The position numbers and the translations under genes are program-made. This document shows positions 37,183-46,009 of a DNA stretch of 64,000 bases, one piece after another. The notes under the pieces were generated by a model that saw only the letters and a list, made by a program, of their open reading frames with translations, did not search any database and was not told the origin of the DNA. The stretch covers positions 4,535,001 through 4,599,000 of the forward strand of contig NZ_CP062260.1 of NCBI RefSeq assembly GCF_014863545.1, given 5' to 3'. This DNA comes from Paenibacillus sp. JNUCC32 (lineage in GTDB: Bacteria > Bacillota > Bacilli > Paenibacillales > Paenibacillaceae). Positions within the stretch are counted from its first letter, which is position 1, and every line of letters begins with the position of its first letter.

Positions 37183-37773
37183 ATGACGCGTCATTCTCAC
37201 TATTATCATCGCCGACCCACGAATAACCATCGCTCCCTCAATTCATATGAATCACTGCCGCAGGATCCAACACCGTACCCTGGCATCACGCCATACGGCG
37301 ATTATCCGGAAGTCGGTGAAACGGCGTTATATCCATATACCGACGGCGTAACGGATCTGGAGGCTTCGGCCTCGGCTCTCGCTCCCTCCACGAATTCCGG
37401 CGGCGGCGGGCTTGCAGGTCTCCTCGGCGGAGGAGGCGGCAGCGGCGGTGGATTAAGCAAGCTCCTCGGCGGGCTCGGGGTCAACAATATGAGCGACATC
37501 AAGGGTCTCATCGACCGGATGGGCGGCATCGACGGCATCGTCAACAACATCGGCAAGGTACAAAAGGTCATGCAGGGCTTCCAGCAGCTTGCGCCTATGT
37601 TCTCCGTGCTGGCAGGCGCACTTAAGAAGAAGGGCAGCGGATCGTCTTCGACTGCCTATACGGATCAGAATGAAGACGGCTACGAATACAGACCGAGAAG
37701 ACGGCGGTCCTCGGGAAGCAGACGCCGCTCCGGCTCGCGCAAATCGTCTTCCAGCAAAAGACGGCGCCGTTAA
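37183..37773 (+). CDS. Gly-rich basic protein with YqfQ/VrrA-like core
   Basis: A 196-residue protein. The N-terminus is His/Tyr/Pro-rich, residues about 72-95 are a glycine run, and the core (about 98-150) reads MSDIKGLIDRMGGIDGIVNN followed by IGKVQKVMQGFQQLAPMF. The tail is a dense Arg/Ser/Lys stretch ending KRRRR. The core recalls the YqfQ/VrrA group of Bacillales, which is linked to spores; the tail could bind nucleic acid or acidic polymers. It stands alone with its own terminator. Confidence 0.6.
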   Translation: MTRHSHYYHRRPTNNHRSLNSYESLPQDPTPYPGITPYGDYPEVGETALYPYTDGVTDLEASASALAPSTNSGGGGLAGLLGGGGGSGGGLSKLLGGLGVNNMSDIKGLIDRMGGIDGIVNNIGKVQKVMQGFQQLAPMFSVLAGALKKKGSGSSSTAYTDQNEDGYEYRPRRRRSSGSRRRSGSRKSSSSKRRRR

Positions 37774-37936
37774 CCTATGTAATCGGTGCACCCACGACAC
37801 TTTTTTATATGCCGTGCAATTCTAAGCTAACAGTGCAGGCTCTGATCAGCGAATGAGATCAGATCTGTCAGGATGGTCCATCAGATACGTTAGGGCCCAT
37901 CATAACGGGATGCACGGAGCCCTCATACATCACGCA

Positions 37937-37977
37937 GGCTCCAGTCTGTACCCCCAGACTGGAGCCCTATCTTTTTT
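37937..37977 (+). terminator. Terminator of the YqfQ-like gene
   Basis: A perfect 12-bp stem GGCTCCAGTCTG / CAGACTGGAGCC followed by CTATCTTTTTT, about 165 bases past the stop codon. Confidence 0.85.
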
Positions 37978-37995
37978 ACGGCCTGTATATCCTCA

Positions 37996-38361
37996 TCAGC
38001 GCGTCCAGTCCCCTTCGGGGCCGGCTTCTTTATTCTCGACGCTTTCTAGCGATTTTAACCGGAACCAATACGAACCACGCAAACCGGAACGCAGCAGCAT
38101 CGTAATACTGCCGAGCAGGTACAGCACCGTTGGGATTCGCTTCATCTGGGGATAAAACATCATGATGCTGCCTGCAATGAAGAGCAGACCCGTGGCGATC
38201 TCGCTGATGACCATGCCCACCTCGTAACGGTTCGTGACGGCGAGCTTCCGTTTTCGTCTCCTAGCCAAGCGAAGCATCCGGCGCAGCAGCCGGGAACGTA
38301 AAGGCTCGTCTGGTTGACGCGATGAACGCTTCTTGGGATGTCGTTTGAGCCCGAGTTTCAT
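37996..38361 (-). CDS. YrhK-like membrane protein
   Basis: A 121-residue protein with a strongly basic N-terminus (about 12 Arg/Lys in the first 40) and a YrhK-type domain. NRYEVGMVISEIATGLLFIA and GSIMMFYPQMKRIPTVLYLL form two membrane spans, followed by GSITMLLRSGLR. The function of YrhK is unknown. GAGGAGGGA precedes the ATG. It is transcribed alone. Confidence 0.7.
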   Translation of the reverse strand: MKLGLKRHPKKRSSRQPDEPLRSRLLRRMLRLARRRKRKLAVTNRYEVGMVISEIATGLLFIAGSIMMFYPQMKRIPTVLYLLGSITMLLRSGLRGSYWFRLKSLESVENKEAGPEGDWTR

Positions 38362-38567
38362 ATGCAGTCCCTCCTCAGCAAGCCTTTACCCTTTACGTAA
38401 GAACAAGAAACGACAGTTATTTAGCATTCGCCCTGTGAAATGGGACAACCTTCCCCGCTCATCTCTCTTCAAATCACTTACTGACCCAGGACTTCGGCCG
38501 ACTCGGATACTCCCGGCTGGAATCCCTGCTTCGGTTGGCTTAACAGTATTTACCGTAAAGAACCTCC

Positions 38568-39524
38568 TTATTTAAACCAGCCTCTGCGCATAAACCACAA
38601 CACCATGCCGCCGCCCAGCACGAACATGAGAAGGAGTACAAAAAAGTATCCATAATGCCACCCCAGCTCCGGCATGTTCTCGAAATTCATCCCGTAAATC
38701 CCGGCGATCAGGGTGAGCGGCATGAAGATCGTTGTAATAACGGTCAACGTCTTCATGATCGTGTTCATCCGGTTCGAATTCACCGATATGTAGCTGTCCC
38801 GAAGATCCGCCGTCATCTCGCGATCCGCCTCGATCATGTCCGCGAGCTTCAGCAGATGGTCATAAATGTCGGAAAAATAAGCATGGTGCGCGTGATGCTC
38901 CATATGCTGCGAGTTCACGATCCGGTAGAGCAGATCCCGCATCGGCACCACCGTGCGCCGCAGGCGGAGCAGCCTTGAACGCAGCGCGAACACCTGATTC
39001 ATCAGGTCCTCGACCGAATCCTTCTCCCCTTGGCTTTCCAGCTCGGCCAGCTCGTCCTCGATGGCGAACAGGCTGGGAAAATACTGGTCCACCAGCTTAT
39101 CCATAATCGTATATGCCGTGAAGCTCGGGCCGTCCTGGCCCAGCTGCCCCTTGCCGGCAGCCGAGAGCACGCGTTCCCAAGCCTCGTCCATTTCCGGCAG
39201 CGCCTGCTGGTGGAAGGAAACCACGAACGAAGGGGCCAGGAATACATCCACCTCGACCGCCTGCAGCGTATCCGGCTGAAGGGCATGCAGGACAAAGAAC
39301 TGCATGTTGTCGTAATAATCCAGCTTCGGCCGCTGCAGGATGTGCAGGCAATCCTCCACCGCCAGTGGGTGGAAGTGAAAATAGGTCTCCAGCTTTCGCG
39401 CTTCCTCCGGCGTGGGATTGCTGAAATCCGCCCAGATCCAGGCATAGTCCTCCATCCGGATCTCTTCCAGCGTAAGCCCGGTCACCGGTTCATAGCTTGG
39501 CGTAATCGCCAGAACGCGTATCAT
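38568..39524 (-). CDS. corA: CorA family magnesium transporter
   Basis: A 318-residue divalent-cation channel. A large cytoplasmic domain (1-250) is followed by two spans near residues 260-280 and 292-312. The selectivity signature YGMNFENMPEL sits between them, and the C-terminus is basic (WFMRRGWFK). These are the defining CorA features. It has no magnesium riboswitch in the 100 bases upstream. Confidence 0.93.
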   Translation of the reverse strand: MIRVLAITPSYEPVTGLTLEEIRMEDYAWIWADFSNPTPEEARKLETYFHFHPLAVEDCLHILQRPKLDYYDNMQFFVLHALQPDTLQAVEVDVFLAPSFVVSFHQQALPEMDEAWERVLSAAGKGQLGQDGPSFTAYTIMDKLVDQYFPSLFAIEDELAELESQGEKDSVEDLMNQVFALRSRLLRLRRTVVPMRDLLYRIVNSQHMEHHAHHAYFSDIYDHLLKLADMIEADREMTADLRDSYISVNSNRMNTIMKTLTVITTIFMPLTLIAGIYGMNFENMPELGWHYGYFFVLLLMFVLGGGMVLWFMRRGWFK

Positions 39525-39563
39525 GATTGGATGTCCCCTTCCCCTGTACCATTGATTCTTTAA

Positions 39564-39593
39564 ACAAAAAAAGCCAATCGATTCCTGATTGGC
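39564..39593 (-). terminator. Terminator of the phosphate-transport operon
   Basis: GCCAATC / GATTGGC hairpin followed by seven T on the minus strand, about 40 bases past the pit stop. Confidence 0.88.
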
Positions 39594-39632
39594 CCCACAA
39601 CTATCCGTTTCTCTATGTGTAATGATTCATGT

Positions 39633-40622
39633 CTAGAAAAGAATTTTAAAGATGACTCCTGCCAGTATGGCCGTAATCGGAATCGTAATAAACCAGGTTA
39701 CCACGATGCGTCCTGCCAAGGACCATTTTACGGCGGAGAAGCGTTTCGCCGAGCCTACGCCGAGAATTGCCGACGTAATGGCATGCGTCGTACTGATCGG
39801 CAAGTGAAGCAATGTTGCCGAGAAGATAACGGAAGCGGCCGAGAAGTCAGCTGCGAACCCGTTGATCGGCTCGATTTTGAATATTTTCGTACCCATGGTC
39901 TTGATGATCTTCCAGCCGCCTACCGACGTACCGAGCGCCATCGCTGTTGCTGCAGAGACTTTAACCCAGAAGGGTACTTCCATCTCCTGCAATTGACCGG
40001 ACGTCACGAGAGCAAAAGTAATAATACCCATTGCCTTCTGCGCGTCGTTGGTACCGTGCGTGAAGGATTGCAGCGCTGCCGTGAAGATCTGCATCGTACG
40101 GAAGCCCTTGTTCACCGTATGCGGACTGCGCTTGGCAAAAATGACCTTGAGCAGCTGCATGACCAGATAACCGATCACGAATGCGATAATCGGCGACAGG
40201 ATCAACGCGAGCACGATGTCCTTAAATCCGCCGTAATTCAGCATGTCGCTTCCCGCGCCGACGAATACTGCGCCGGCCAATGCCCCGATCAGGGCATGGG
40301 AAGAGGACGAAGGCAATCCGAACCACCAGGTAACCAGGTTCCAGATGATTGCTGCAAGCAATGTTGCAATAACAACCTCGATCCCGTTATCCAGCTTGGT
40401 CGGATCCGCGACGCTGCCGCCGATGGTTTTGGCAACGCCCGTGAACATCATCGCGCCGACGAAGTTCATGCTCGCTGCGAGCAGTATGGCTACCCGCGGC
40501 TTCAGGGCCCGGGTCGATACCGACGTTGCAATGGCATTCGCCGTATCGTGGAACCCGTTGATGAAGTCAAATGCAAGCGCCAAAAAAACAACTATTACTA
40601 ATACTAACATCGTTGTATCCAT
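39633..40622 (-). CDS. pit: Inorganic phosphate transporter, PiT family
   Basis: A 329-residue membrane carrier for phosphate with a cation. The paired family signatures are visible as DFINGFHDTANAIATSVSTR near the N-terminus and FTHGTNDAQKAMGII in the second half, with ISTTHAI and SSSHALIGA loops. It is the second gene after the DUF47 partner, 14 bases apart, an arrangement conserved as ykaA-pit in Bacillus. Confidence 0.94.
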   Translation of the reverse strand: MDTTMLVLVIVVFLALAFDFINGFHDTANAIATSVSTRALKPRVAILLAASMNFVGAMMFTGVAKTIGGSVADPTKLDNGIEVVIATLLAAIIWNLVTWWFGLPSSSSHALIGALAGAVFVGAGSDMLNYGGFKDIVLALILSPIIAFVIGYLVMQLLKVIFAKRSPHTVNKGFRTMQIFTAALQSFTHGTNDAQKAMGIITFALVTSGQLQEMEVPFWVKVSAATAMALGTSVGGWKIIKTMGTKIFKIEPINGFAADFSAASVIFSATLLHLPISTTHAITSAILGVGSAKRFSAVKWSLAGRIVVTWFITIPITAILAGVIFKILF

Positions 40623-40636
40623 TGTTCAGGACTCCC

Positions 40637-41251
40637 TTACGAGTTGCGCATAATGATGGATTCCAGCATATTTGCCACGTCTTCGCAGGTGTCCGTGGTC
40701 GTCTCAAGACGTTCGTAAATCTCTTTCTTCTTGATCAGCAGAATCGGGTCAGAGACGGTGGCGAACAGATCCTTGATACAGATACGAAGCAGCTCGTCGC
40801 CTTGGTTCTCCAGATCGTTCAAGCGGATCGTGTACTCGCGAATCGCCAATAGCTTTTTCTGGGAGAGCAAATGAATGGCTTTCTGAATTTCATAAGCCGA
40901 TTGACGCAGAATCTCTGCAAACTGCACCATGTACTCGTCAGGCTTGCCCAGCTGATACATATAGAAACGGGATGCGGTCGCTTCCAATCCGTCCATTACA
41001 TCGTCCATGCTGGTTGTCAGGTCCATGATGTCGTCGCGTTCGATTGGCGTAATAAATGTTTTGTTGAGTTCAGTAATGATGGTATGCGTGTAGGTATCAC
41101 ACTGCGACTCGTACTTCTTCATTTCGTTGGCAAATTCAAGCACATCTTCAAGATTGGAAACGTGCTGCGAAAAATAGTCTGCGGCTTGTACCACCGTATC
41201 GGCCATATTCTCCAGCGTTTGGAAGAATATATCCTTTTTCTTCATTTTCAT
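40637..41251 (-). CDS. DUF47 / PhoU-like phosphate transport accessory protein
   Basis: A 204-residue all-helical protein related to PhoU (YkaA type). Two similar helical units contain the metal-coordinating ExxxD patterns, for example YESQCDTYTH and LENQGDELLR. It is translated just before the PiT permease and probably modulates it. It has no membrane span. Confidence 0.9.
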   Translation of the reverse strand: MKMKKKDIFFQTLENMADTVVQAADYFSQHVSNLEDVLEFANEMKKYESQCDTYTHTIITELNKTFITPIERDDIMDLTTSMDDVMDGLEATASRFYMYQLGKPDEYMVQFAEILRQSAYEIQKAIHLLSQKKLLAIREYTIRLNDLENQGDELLRICIKDLFATVSDPILLIKKKEIYERLETTTDTCEDVANMLESIIMRNS

Positions 41252-41483
41252 ACTCTTAACCCCTTTTTTCGATAAATTGCCGCGAACGCCCTGAAAAGAT
41301 AGACAACCTTGACTATCTTATCACATCCATGGCAGGGTGTGTATAGAAAAGTAACACTCAAAAATGTAAGGAACTAACAAAACAGAAGATGCTTGGATTT
41401 CCCTTCAATTCCCTTGCCTATTAACATCTCCGTCTACGTGCAAATTATCCCGAAACGGCAGGCCTGATTCGCTGCCTCGAATT

Positions 41484-42617
41484 CTAGGGATTCGAGATCG
41501 TTACATGGCTTTCAAAAGAAGGCGTGTTGGGCACAATGTTGAAATATGTCGTTCCCGGAACCAGCGGCACTTCCTTGCCGTCCTTCACGAAACGGATCGC
41601 ATCGCCCGCAGCGCGAACCCACTGCCCCTTGATGACTTCCCCGCGCTGGAACAGCATCGCTTCCCCGCCCGCCTCCACGTTCACGGCAAGCCGGCCCACG
41701 TCATCCAGCACCTTATGGTCTGCTCCCAGCACGATCACATTCGCGGCCTCCAGCTGAACGTTATCGTTGAGATCCACATGCGGCGATCCGTTGATCGACC
41801 GTTTGTACGTGTTGGAGGAACCGTCATACTGATAATCCACGACATAGCTGTCCAATAAAAATTTGATTTCTACCTTCTCTGCAGCCTCCCCGGAAACAAC
41901 CTCAACCGGTTCAGTGCCCTCTTCACCAGCGGCGCTTGCAGCGATCGCCTCCGGATAGAACGAATACTCTGGCACCTTCACGTCGTTGCCGTAATTCAGC
42001 TTGGCGGCTCCTTCACGGAGCTTCTCGTCGCTGGAATACAGATTATGCGGCGCTTTGCGGTCCTTGGCTCTCCAGAAGTAGGCGCCTGCATTGCCGATCT
42101 CGTCCATGTCCTGCTTGCCTTGCCTTTGAATGATGCTGTAGGCTTCCGGACTTCCTCCCGCATGCACCAGAACGCCGCCGTAGCTCTCGCCAAGATTAAT
42201 CAGATACGGTCGAATGCTGCGAATCGGCCCGATCTTCTCAATGTCGCTCTGGCTTTGGAAAATGCCGATCAGCCGCGTGATTCCTCCCTCCGCCAGCACT
42301 TCATACACCATGTCCGCTTGACTGAGACCCGACTGCGGCCTAGCGGCAGGTGCGTTATTGATCATAACGGCCAGCGGGCGCTGCGTCAGTGACGCTTCTA
42401 ACGGCAATCCCGTCAGAGGTGCCTTATATGGAGAAGAGGTCTCCTCCTGGGGCACTTCGACCGGCTGCTCGACCGGAGCTTCCACCACTGGCGCCGGCGT
42501 TGGCTCCGCCTGCTGTTTACCGCCGCTGCATCCGGACAGCAGCAATACTGCCGCCATGGACAACAAGCTTGTCCTCCACGCGATTTTTTGGAATGACAAA
42601 GACCCTTTGCTAAACAT
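41484..42617 (-). CDS. yerB: DUF3048 domain lipoprotein (YerB-like)
   Basis: A 377-residue lipoprotein. The signal ends in LLLSGCSGG, followed by a Pro/Glu-rich linker (about 40-70) and the DUF3048 domain: RPLAVMINNAPAARPQSGLS, YEVLAEGGITR and GPIRSIRPYLINL. It is anchored outside the membrane. Bacillus YerB has the same domain; its function is unknown. GGGGGAAA precedes ATG 42617. It is transcribed alone, with no terminator I could confirm. Confidence 0.85.
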   Translation of the reverse strand: MFSKGSLSFQKIAWRTSLLSMAAVLLLSGCSGGKQQAEPTPAPVVEAPVEQPVEVPQEETSSPYKAPLTGLPLEASLTQRPLAVMINNAPAARPQSGLSQADMVYEVLAEGGITRLIGIFQSQSDIEKIGPIRSIRPYLINLGESYGGVLVHAGGSPEAYSIIQRQGKQDMDEIGNAGAYFWRAKDRKAPHNLYSSDEKLREGAAKLNYGNDVKVPEYSFYPEAIAASAAGEEGTEPVEVVSGEAAEKVEIKFLLDSYVVDYQYDGSSNTYKRSINGSPHVDLNDNVQLEAANVIVLGADHKVLDDVGRLAVNVEAGGEAMLFQRGEVIKGQWVRAAGDAIRFVKDGKEVPLVPGTTYFNIVPNTPSFESHVTISNP

Positions 42618-42839
42618 ATTGTTTCCCCCTATGAACGCTCCCATTACTTATTACCCTAAATTTCCAGACCGTTTACCCGTAATTTCCAACAGACGTTTCA
42701 ACTTTAATTTACATTTAATCACAAAATCCGTGCTTTGTCTTTACAAAGAAGGGATACAATCCGCTCTTGAATCTCCTTGAAAGCGTTGAGTTGGCAGCGC
42801 TTTATGAATCCAGCGGTAGGCGGCTGTTTGTCAATCGAA

Positions 42840-43220
42840 GAGCCCTCCAGGTATGCTCCGGACCATATGACGTGCGTGCAGGCAGCTTTCCCAGCCTCGG
42901 CCTTGCGTGCCGAGAACCTCGCCACGGTCCACATACCTTGCATAAGGGAACTTTGGCACGGAATATGCACTTGCGTACTGGAACCACACCTCGGTCCACG
43001 ATCCATGTGCCGCGCGCATGAGTCTCATTATGAAGCACGTATTGTGCGTACCGAGAGCCTTCGCCGAATCACGCGCCTAGCGTACGGGGAGCCTAGCCAC
43101 GATCCACGTCCGCCCGCAGGTGTCTCATGCCGGACCATATGTCGTGCGTGCAGGCAGCACCCTTCCCGAATCACGCGCCTTGCGTACGGGGAGCCTTGCC
43201 TGAACAACGATCTACGCGTT
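42840..43220. repeat. Degenerate noncoding repeat array
   Basis: Two pairs of near-identical units are visible. A 29-base unit CCGGACCATATG(A/T)CGTGCGTG occurs at 42858-42886 and 43130-43158, and a 34-base unit beginning CGAATCACGCGCCT occurs at 43065-43098 and 43167-43200. Looser copies of (C/A)TTGCGTACsGRGARCC and CCACGATCCAC are spread through the block. No coding frame here looks real. Confidence 0.7.
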
Positions 43221-43285
43221 CAAGATGCCTTACCACAGTGTACAGAATCCCTAAAATAGAGTTCATTTTGAAATGTTCACAACTT

Positions 43286-43328
43286 TGTGATATTTATCAC
43301 ATGTATTGTGAATATTTTCACTTATAAT
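43286..43328 (+). promoter_or_regulatory. doxX1 promoter with Fnr-type and Rex-like boxes
   Basis: TGTGATATTTATCACA (43286-43301) is a perfect TGTGA-N6-TCACA. With -10 TATAAT (43323-43328) and a start near 43335, its centre is at -41.5. A second box, TTGTGAATATTTTCACTT (43306-43323), matches the Rex consensus TTGTGAA-N4-TTCACAA at 12 of 14 fixed bases. It is centred near -20.5, where a bound protein would block polymerase. Confidence 0.7.
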
Positions 43329-43446
43329 AAAGACATAGAGAAGGTGATCACTTCCCAAGGCAACAAGAACACACATCATCGACATCAGAAACAAAGCAAT
43401 CATGTTAATCCAAAAAAAATTAAAACTCATTTAAGGAGTGGTTTAT

Positions 43447-43983
43447 ATGTTTAACAACTGGCTGAGAACAAACAAAGTGGCAATGTGGTTACTGACCTTC
43501 ATCCGGGTCTACATCGGGTATGAATGGATGACGGCAGGTTGGGGCAAATTGACGGGCGGATTTGAAGCAGGCGGCTTCCTGCAAGGCGCGATTGCCAAAG
43601 CAGCTGGCGATCACCCCGCCGTCCAAGGCTGGTGGGCAGCGTTCCTGGAGCACGCGGCACTGCCGGGCGTGAAGCTGTTCAACTTCATTATCCCGCTCGG
43701 TGAGTTCCTCGTCGGTGTCGGCCTGATCCTCGGTACCTTCACCACCTTCGCAGCCCTGATGGGTCTGGTCATGAACGCCGCGTTCCTCTTCTCGGGCACC
43801 GTGAGCACCAACGCCCAAATGCTGCTGCTTGAAGTGCTGATCATCGTTGCTGCTGCCAACGCCGGTAAAATCGGTCTCGACCGTTGGGTTCTCCCTTACC
43901 TCCGCGGCCTGTGGAACAAAATGACACACCGTGATCATGAGCCAAAAGCGCCGACGACTCATCTAAAAAAACGCACCGCTTAA
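43447..43983 (+). CDS. DoxX family membrane protein, copy 1
   Basis: A 178-residue protein with four predicted spans near residues 10-32, 70-92, 95-118 and 122-142. The family signature region is WMTAGWGKLTGGF, followed by the conserved GEFLVGVGLILG and MLLLEVLIIVAAANAGKIGL. DoxX proteins are linked to thiol, sulfur and quinone metabolism, but no activity is established for this branch. The start is ATG 43447, behind AAGGAG; an upstream GTG is discounted. Codons 1-158 are almost the same DNA as copy 3. A redox-type promoter precedes it. Confidence 0.88.
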   Translation: MFNNWLRTNKVAMWLLTFIRVYIGYEWMTAGWGKLTGGFEAGGFLQGAIAKAAGDHPAVQGWWAAFLEHAALPGVKLFNFIIPLGEFLVGVGLILGTFTTFAALMGLVMNAAFLFSGTVSTNAQMLLLEVLIIVAAANAGKIGLDRWVLPYLRGLWNKMTHRDHEPKAPTTHLKKRTA

Positions 43984-44003
43984 CTTCGTAACGATCCATG
44001 CAA

Positions 44004-44039
44004 GACGATGGAGAACTCGGTTCTCCATCGTCTTTTTTT
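44004..44039 (+). terminator. Terminator of doxX1
   Basis: A perfect 13-bp stem GACGATGGAGAAC / GTTCTCCATCGTC followed by seven T, 20 bases past the stop codon. Confidence 0.93.
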
Positions 44040-44079
44040 CATGCCAAGAACCTATGCCAAATCACAGTCTATGCGAATA

Positions 44080-44139
44080 CTGTATTTAAATACAGATTTT
44101 TGCAAATATGAATAATTTGTGATGATGCGACATTATATA
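44080..44139 (+). promoter_or_regulatory. doxX2 upstream region with palindrome
   Basis: CTGTATTTAAATACAG (44080-44095) is a perfect 16-base palindrome. TATATA at 44134-44139 is a possible -10, and TGTGA-N6-GACAT (44118-44133) is a decayed box at about -20.5. The palindrome would lie near -58.5. No TGTGA-N6-TCACA box occupies -41.5, unlike the other two copies. Confidence 0.45.
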
Positions 44140-44242
44140 GATCGTTGCTGTTTTTTCGGCTTCCGTCGCGCTTACGAATTTCAAATTTGCAAAAATCTGA
44201 AAACAAAAAAGAGAATGATTATTCATTGGAGGAGTGGTGTTG

Positions 44243-44767
44243 ATGTTTATTCAATGGTTGCAATCCAGCAAAATCGCGATGTGGCTGCTGACAGTCATTC
44301 GGGTGTACGTCGGGTATAAGTGGTTATCGGCTGGCTGGGGCAAGTTAACGGGAGGCTTCGATGCGAGCGGATTTATGCAGGGAGCCATCGCCAAATCCAC
44401 CGGCGAGAATCCGGCGGTTCAAGATTGGTGGGCCGTATTCCTCAAGCATGCCGCGCTCCCCGGCATCAAATGGTTCAACGTCATCATTCCGCTGGGCGAA
44501 TTCCTTGTCGGGCTCGGCCTGATTCTCGGCTCCTTCACCGTGTTCGCCGCGCTGATGGGGCTGGTGATGAACTCGGCGTTCCTCTTCTCCGGTTCGATCA
44601 GCATCAACGGTCAGCTCCTGCTGCTCGAATTCCTGATCATCCTCTCAGCGGCCAACAGCGGTAAGATCGGCATCGACCGTTGGCTCATGCCTTATCTTCA
44701 GAATAAATTCACGCGCAAAGCGAAAATCAGCAGCGACTCCTCCCCTCTGCAGAATCAGGCAGTCTGA
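44243..44767 (+). CDS. DoxX family membrane protein, copy 2
   Basis: A 174-residue paralogue of copies 1 and 3 with the same four-span layout. It is clearly diverged from them in sequence (WLSAGWGKLTGGFDASGFMQ, GLGLILGSF, LLLLEFLIILSAANSGKIGI). GGAGGAG precedes ATG 44243 at 8 bases. It is the middle of the three genes, with a different upstream region and no clear terminator within 100 bases. It appears to be an older duplicate. Confidence 0.87.
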   Translation: MFIQWLQSSKIAMWLLTVIRVYVGYKWLSAGWGKLTGGFDASGFMQGAIAKSTGENPAVQDWWAVFLKHAALPGIKWFNVIIPLGEFLVGLGLILGSFTVFAALMGLVMNSAFLFSGSISINGQLLLLEFLIILSAANSGKIGIDRWLMPYLQNKFTRKAKISSDSSPLQNQAV

Positions 44768-45830
44768 TTTACAAGTAATGCGGGAGTAAATTAGAGTTCA
44801 AAAGTAATTTAAAGTAATCTCAAGCTGGATCGCATCCGGTCGTATCCTGTCATACGCTTCTCGTCAGCTAAATTCGTTCCTAGCTCCCCGTCCCATAGCT
44901 AAATCTATCTCGTTTCTTCTTCCTAACAGTAAGATTTGAATGTTTCTCCTCTATCCGTACTTTTTCTGCTTGCCTTTTCAATAAGTCATCGGGTGACCGC
45001 GGCCACCGGTACCGGTCATCCGTGTTTTATAAGCAGTTTAGTAATACATTCACGACGTGCCTCATGGTCCAGGGAAAAGGCATCTCCCAATGCGTTTAGC
45101 ATTATCTACTCGCTTCAGGTACTAGGTGCTGCTTTGCGTATACTCCTTACAGCTTGCTGAGTTTTCGCTGACGATTTACTACTCCGCTTGCTGGTTTTGC
45201 ATTTAACTTCCTATTTTGCATATCATTTACTGGATATACACCTACTCCATGCAGCTTTTTCTTATCACTTACCGGTTTATGTCTACTGCATACTGCTGGC
45301 TTTATACGTAAAACCTAGTTATGCTCTGCTAATTGATTTGGATGTGCGTGTGTTTCTTACCGTTTGATGTCTTTTGCTTTATTCTATTTCTTCTGCCATC
45401 TGAGCACTTTGCCTTACTTATTACATACTGGTTACTGCCACTACATACAGTTCTGCTCATTACTTACTGGTTTACGTCTACTACATGCTTATTACTTACT
45501 CCTAGTTTACTGTTACTGGCTGCACTTACGCTTCAGGGTTTGCTTGCTTTGTGCTCAATTGCTTTATTTCTTCCTTACTGGCAAGCCCTGCTTACTCACT
45601 CTACACCTCTGCACGGCATACTTCTTACTGCATATTACTTACTAACTAATTACTACTTATTTGCCTACTCCTACAACACCCTAAACAACCATGCTAACTA
45701 TCACGTATCATATTGGTAATCTCCACCACACCGCCCCGTATTTTCTCCTAAGCCTCTGCATATACTGCTCCTATTTCTCCACCCCTTTCACCTGTCACTC
45801 CCCCTGCCAACTCACGAATTTAAAGTTTTT
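44768..45830. other. Long noncoding, low-complexity region
   Basis: About 1.06 kb without a supported gene. From about 45160 to 45760 the plus strand is dominated by TTACT, CTACT and TACTGG words. Similar phrases recur, for example TTACCGGTTTATGTCTACTG near 45269 and TTACTGGTTTACGTCTACTA near 45463. Frames of up to 128 codons exist here, but they are Leu/Tyr-rich by-products of the repeats. Confidence 0.6.
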
Positions 45831-45848
45831 TATGATTTTTATCACTAA

Positions 45849-45891
45849 TGTGATTTAAATCACATATATTGTGATTTTTTTCACTTATAAT
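45849..45891 (+). promoter_or_regulatory. doxX3 promoter with Fnr-type and Rex-like boxes
   Basis: TGTGATTTAAATCACA (45849-45864) is a perfect palindromic Fnr-type box. With -10 TATAAT at 45886-45891 and a start near 45898, it lies at -41.5. TTGTGATTTTTTTCACTT (45869-45886) sits at about -20.5. A weaker TATGA-N6-TCACT is further upstream (45831-45846). The layout copies that of doxX1. Confidence 0.7.
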
Positions 45892-46009
45892 AAAGACATG
45901 AAAGAGATGATCATCTTCCTAAAGAACAACATCACAGAACTTCAACATCCGAGAATTGGCAAGGAAGCTTTCATAAAAAAGAAAATCATACTTTTAAGGA
46001 GTGGTTTAT

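Noticed and set aside
45333..45719. 128-codon Leu/Tyr-rich frame
   Set aside because: It is a by-product of the TTACT/CTACT word repeats; no ribosome site.
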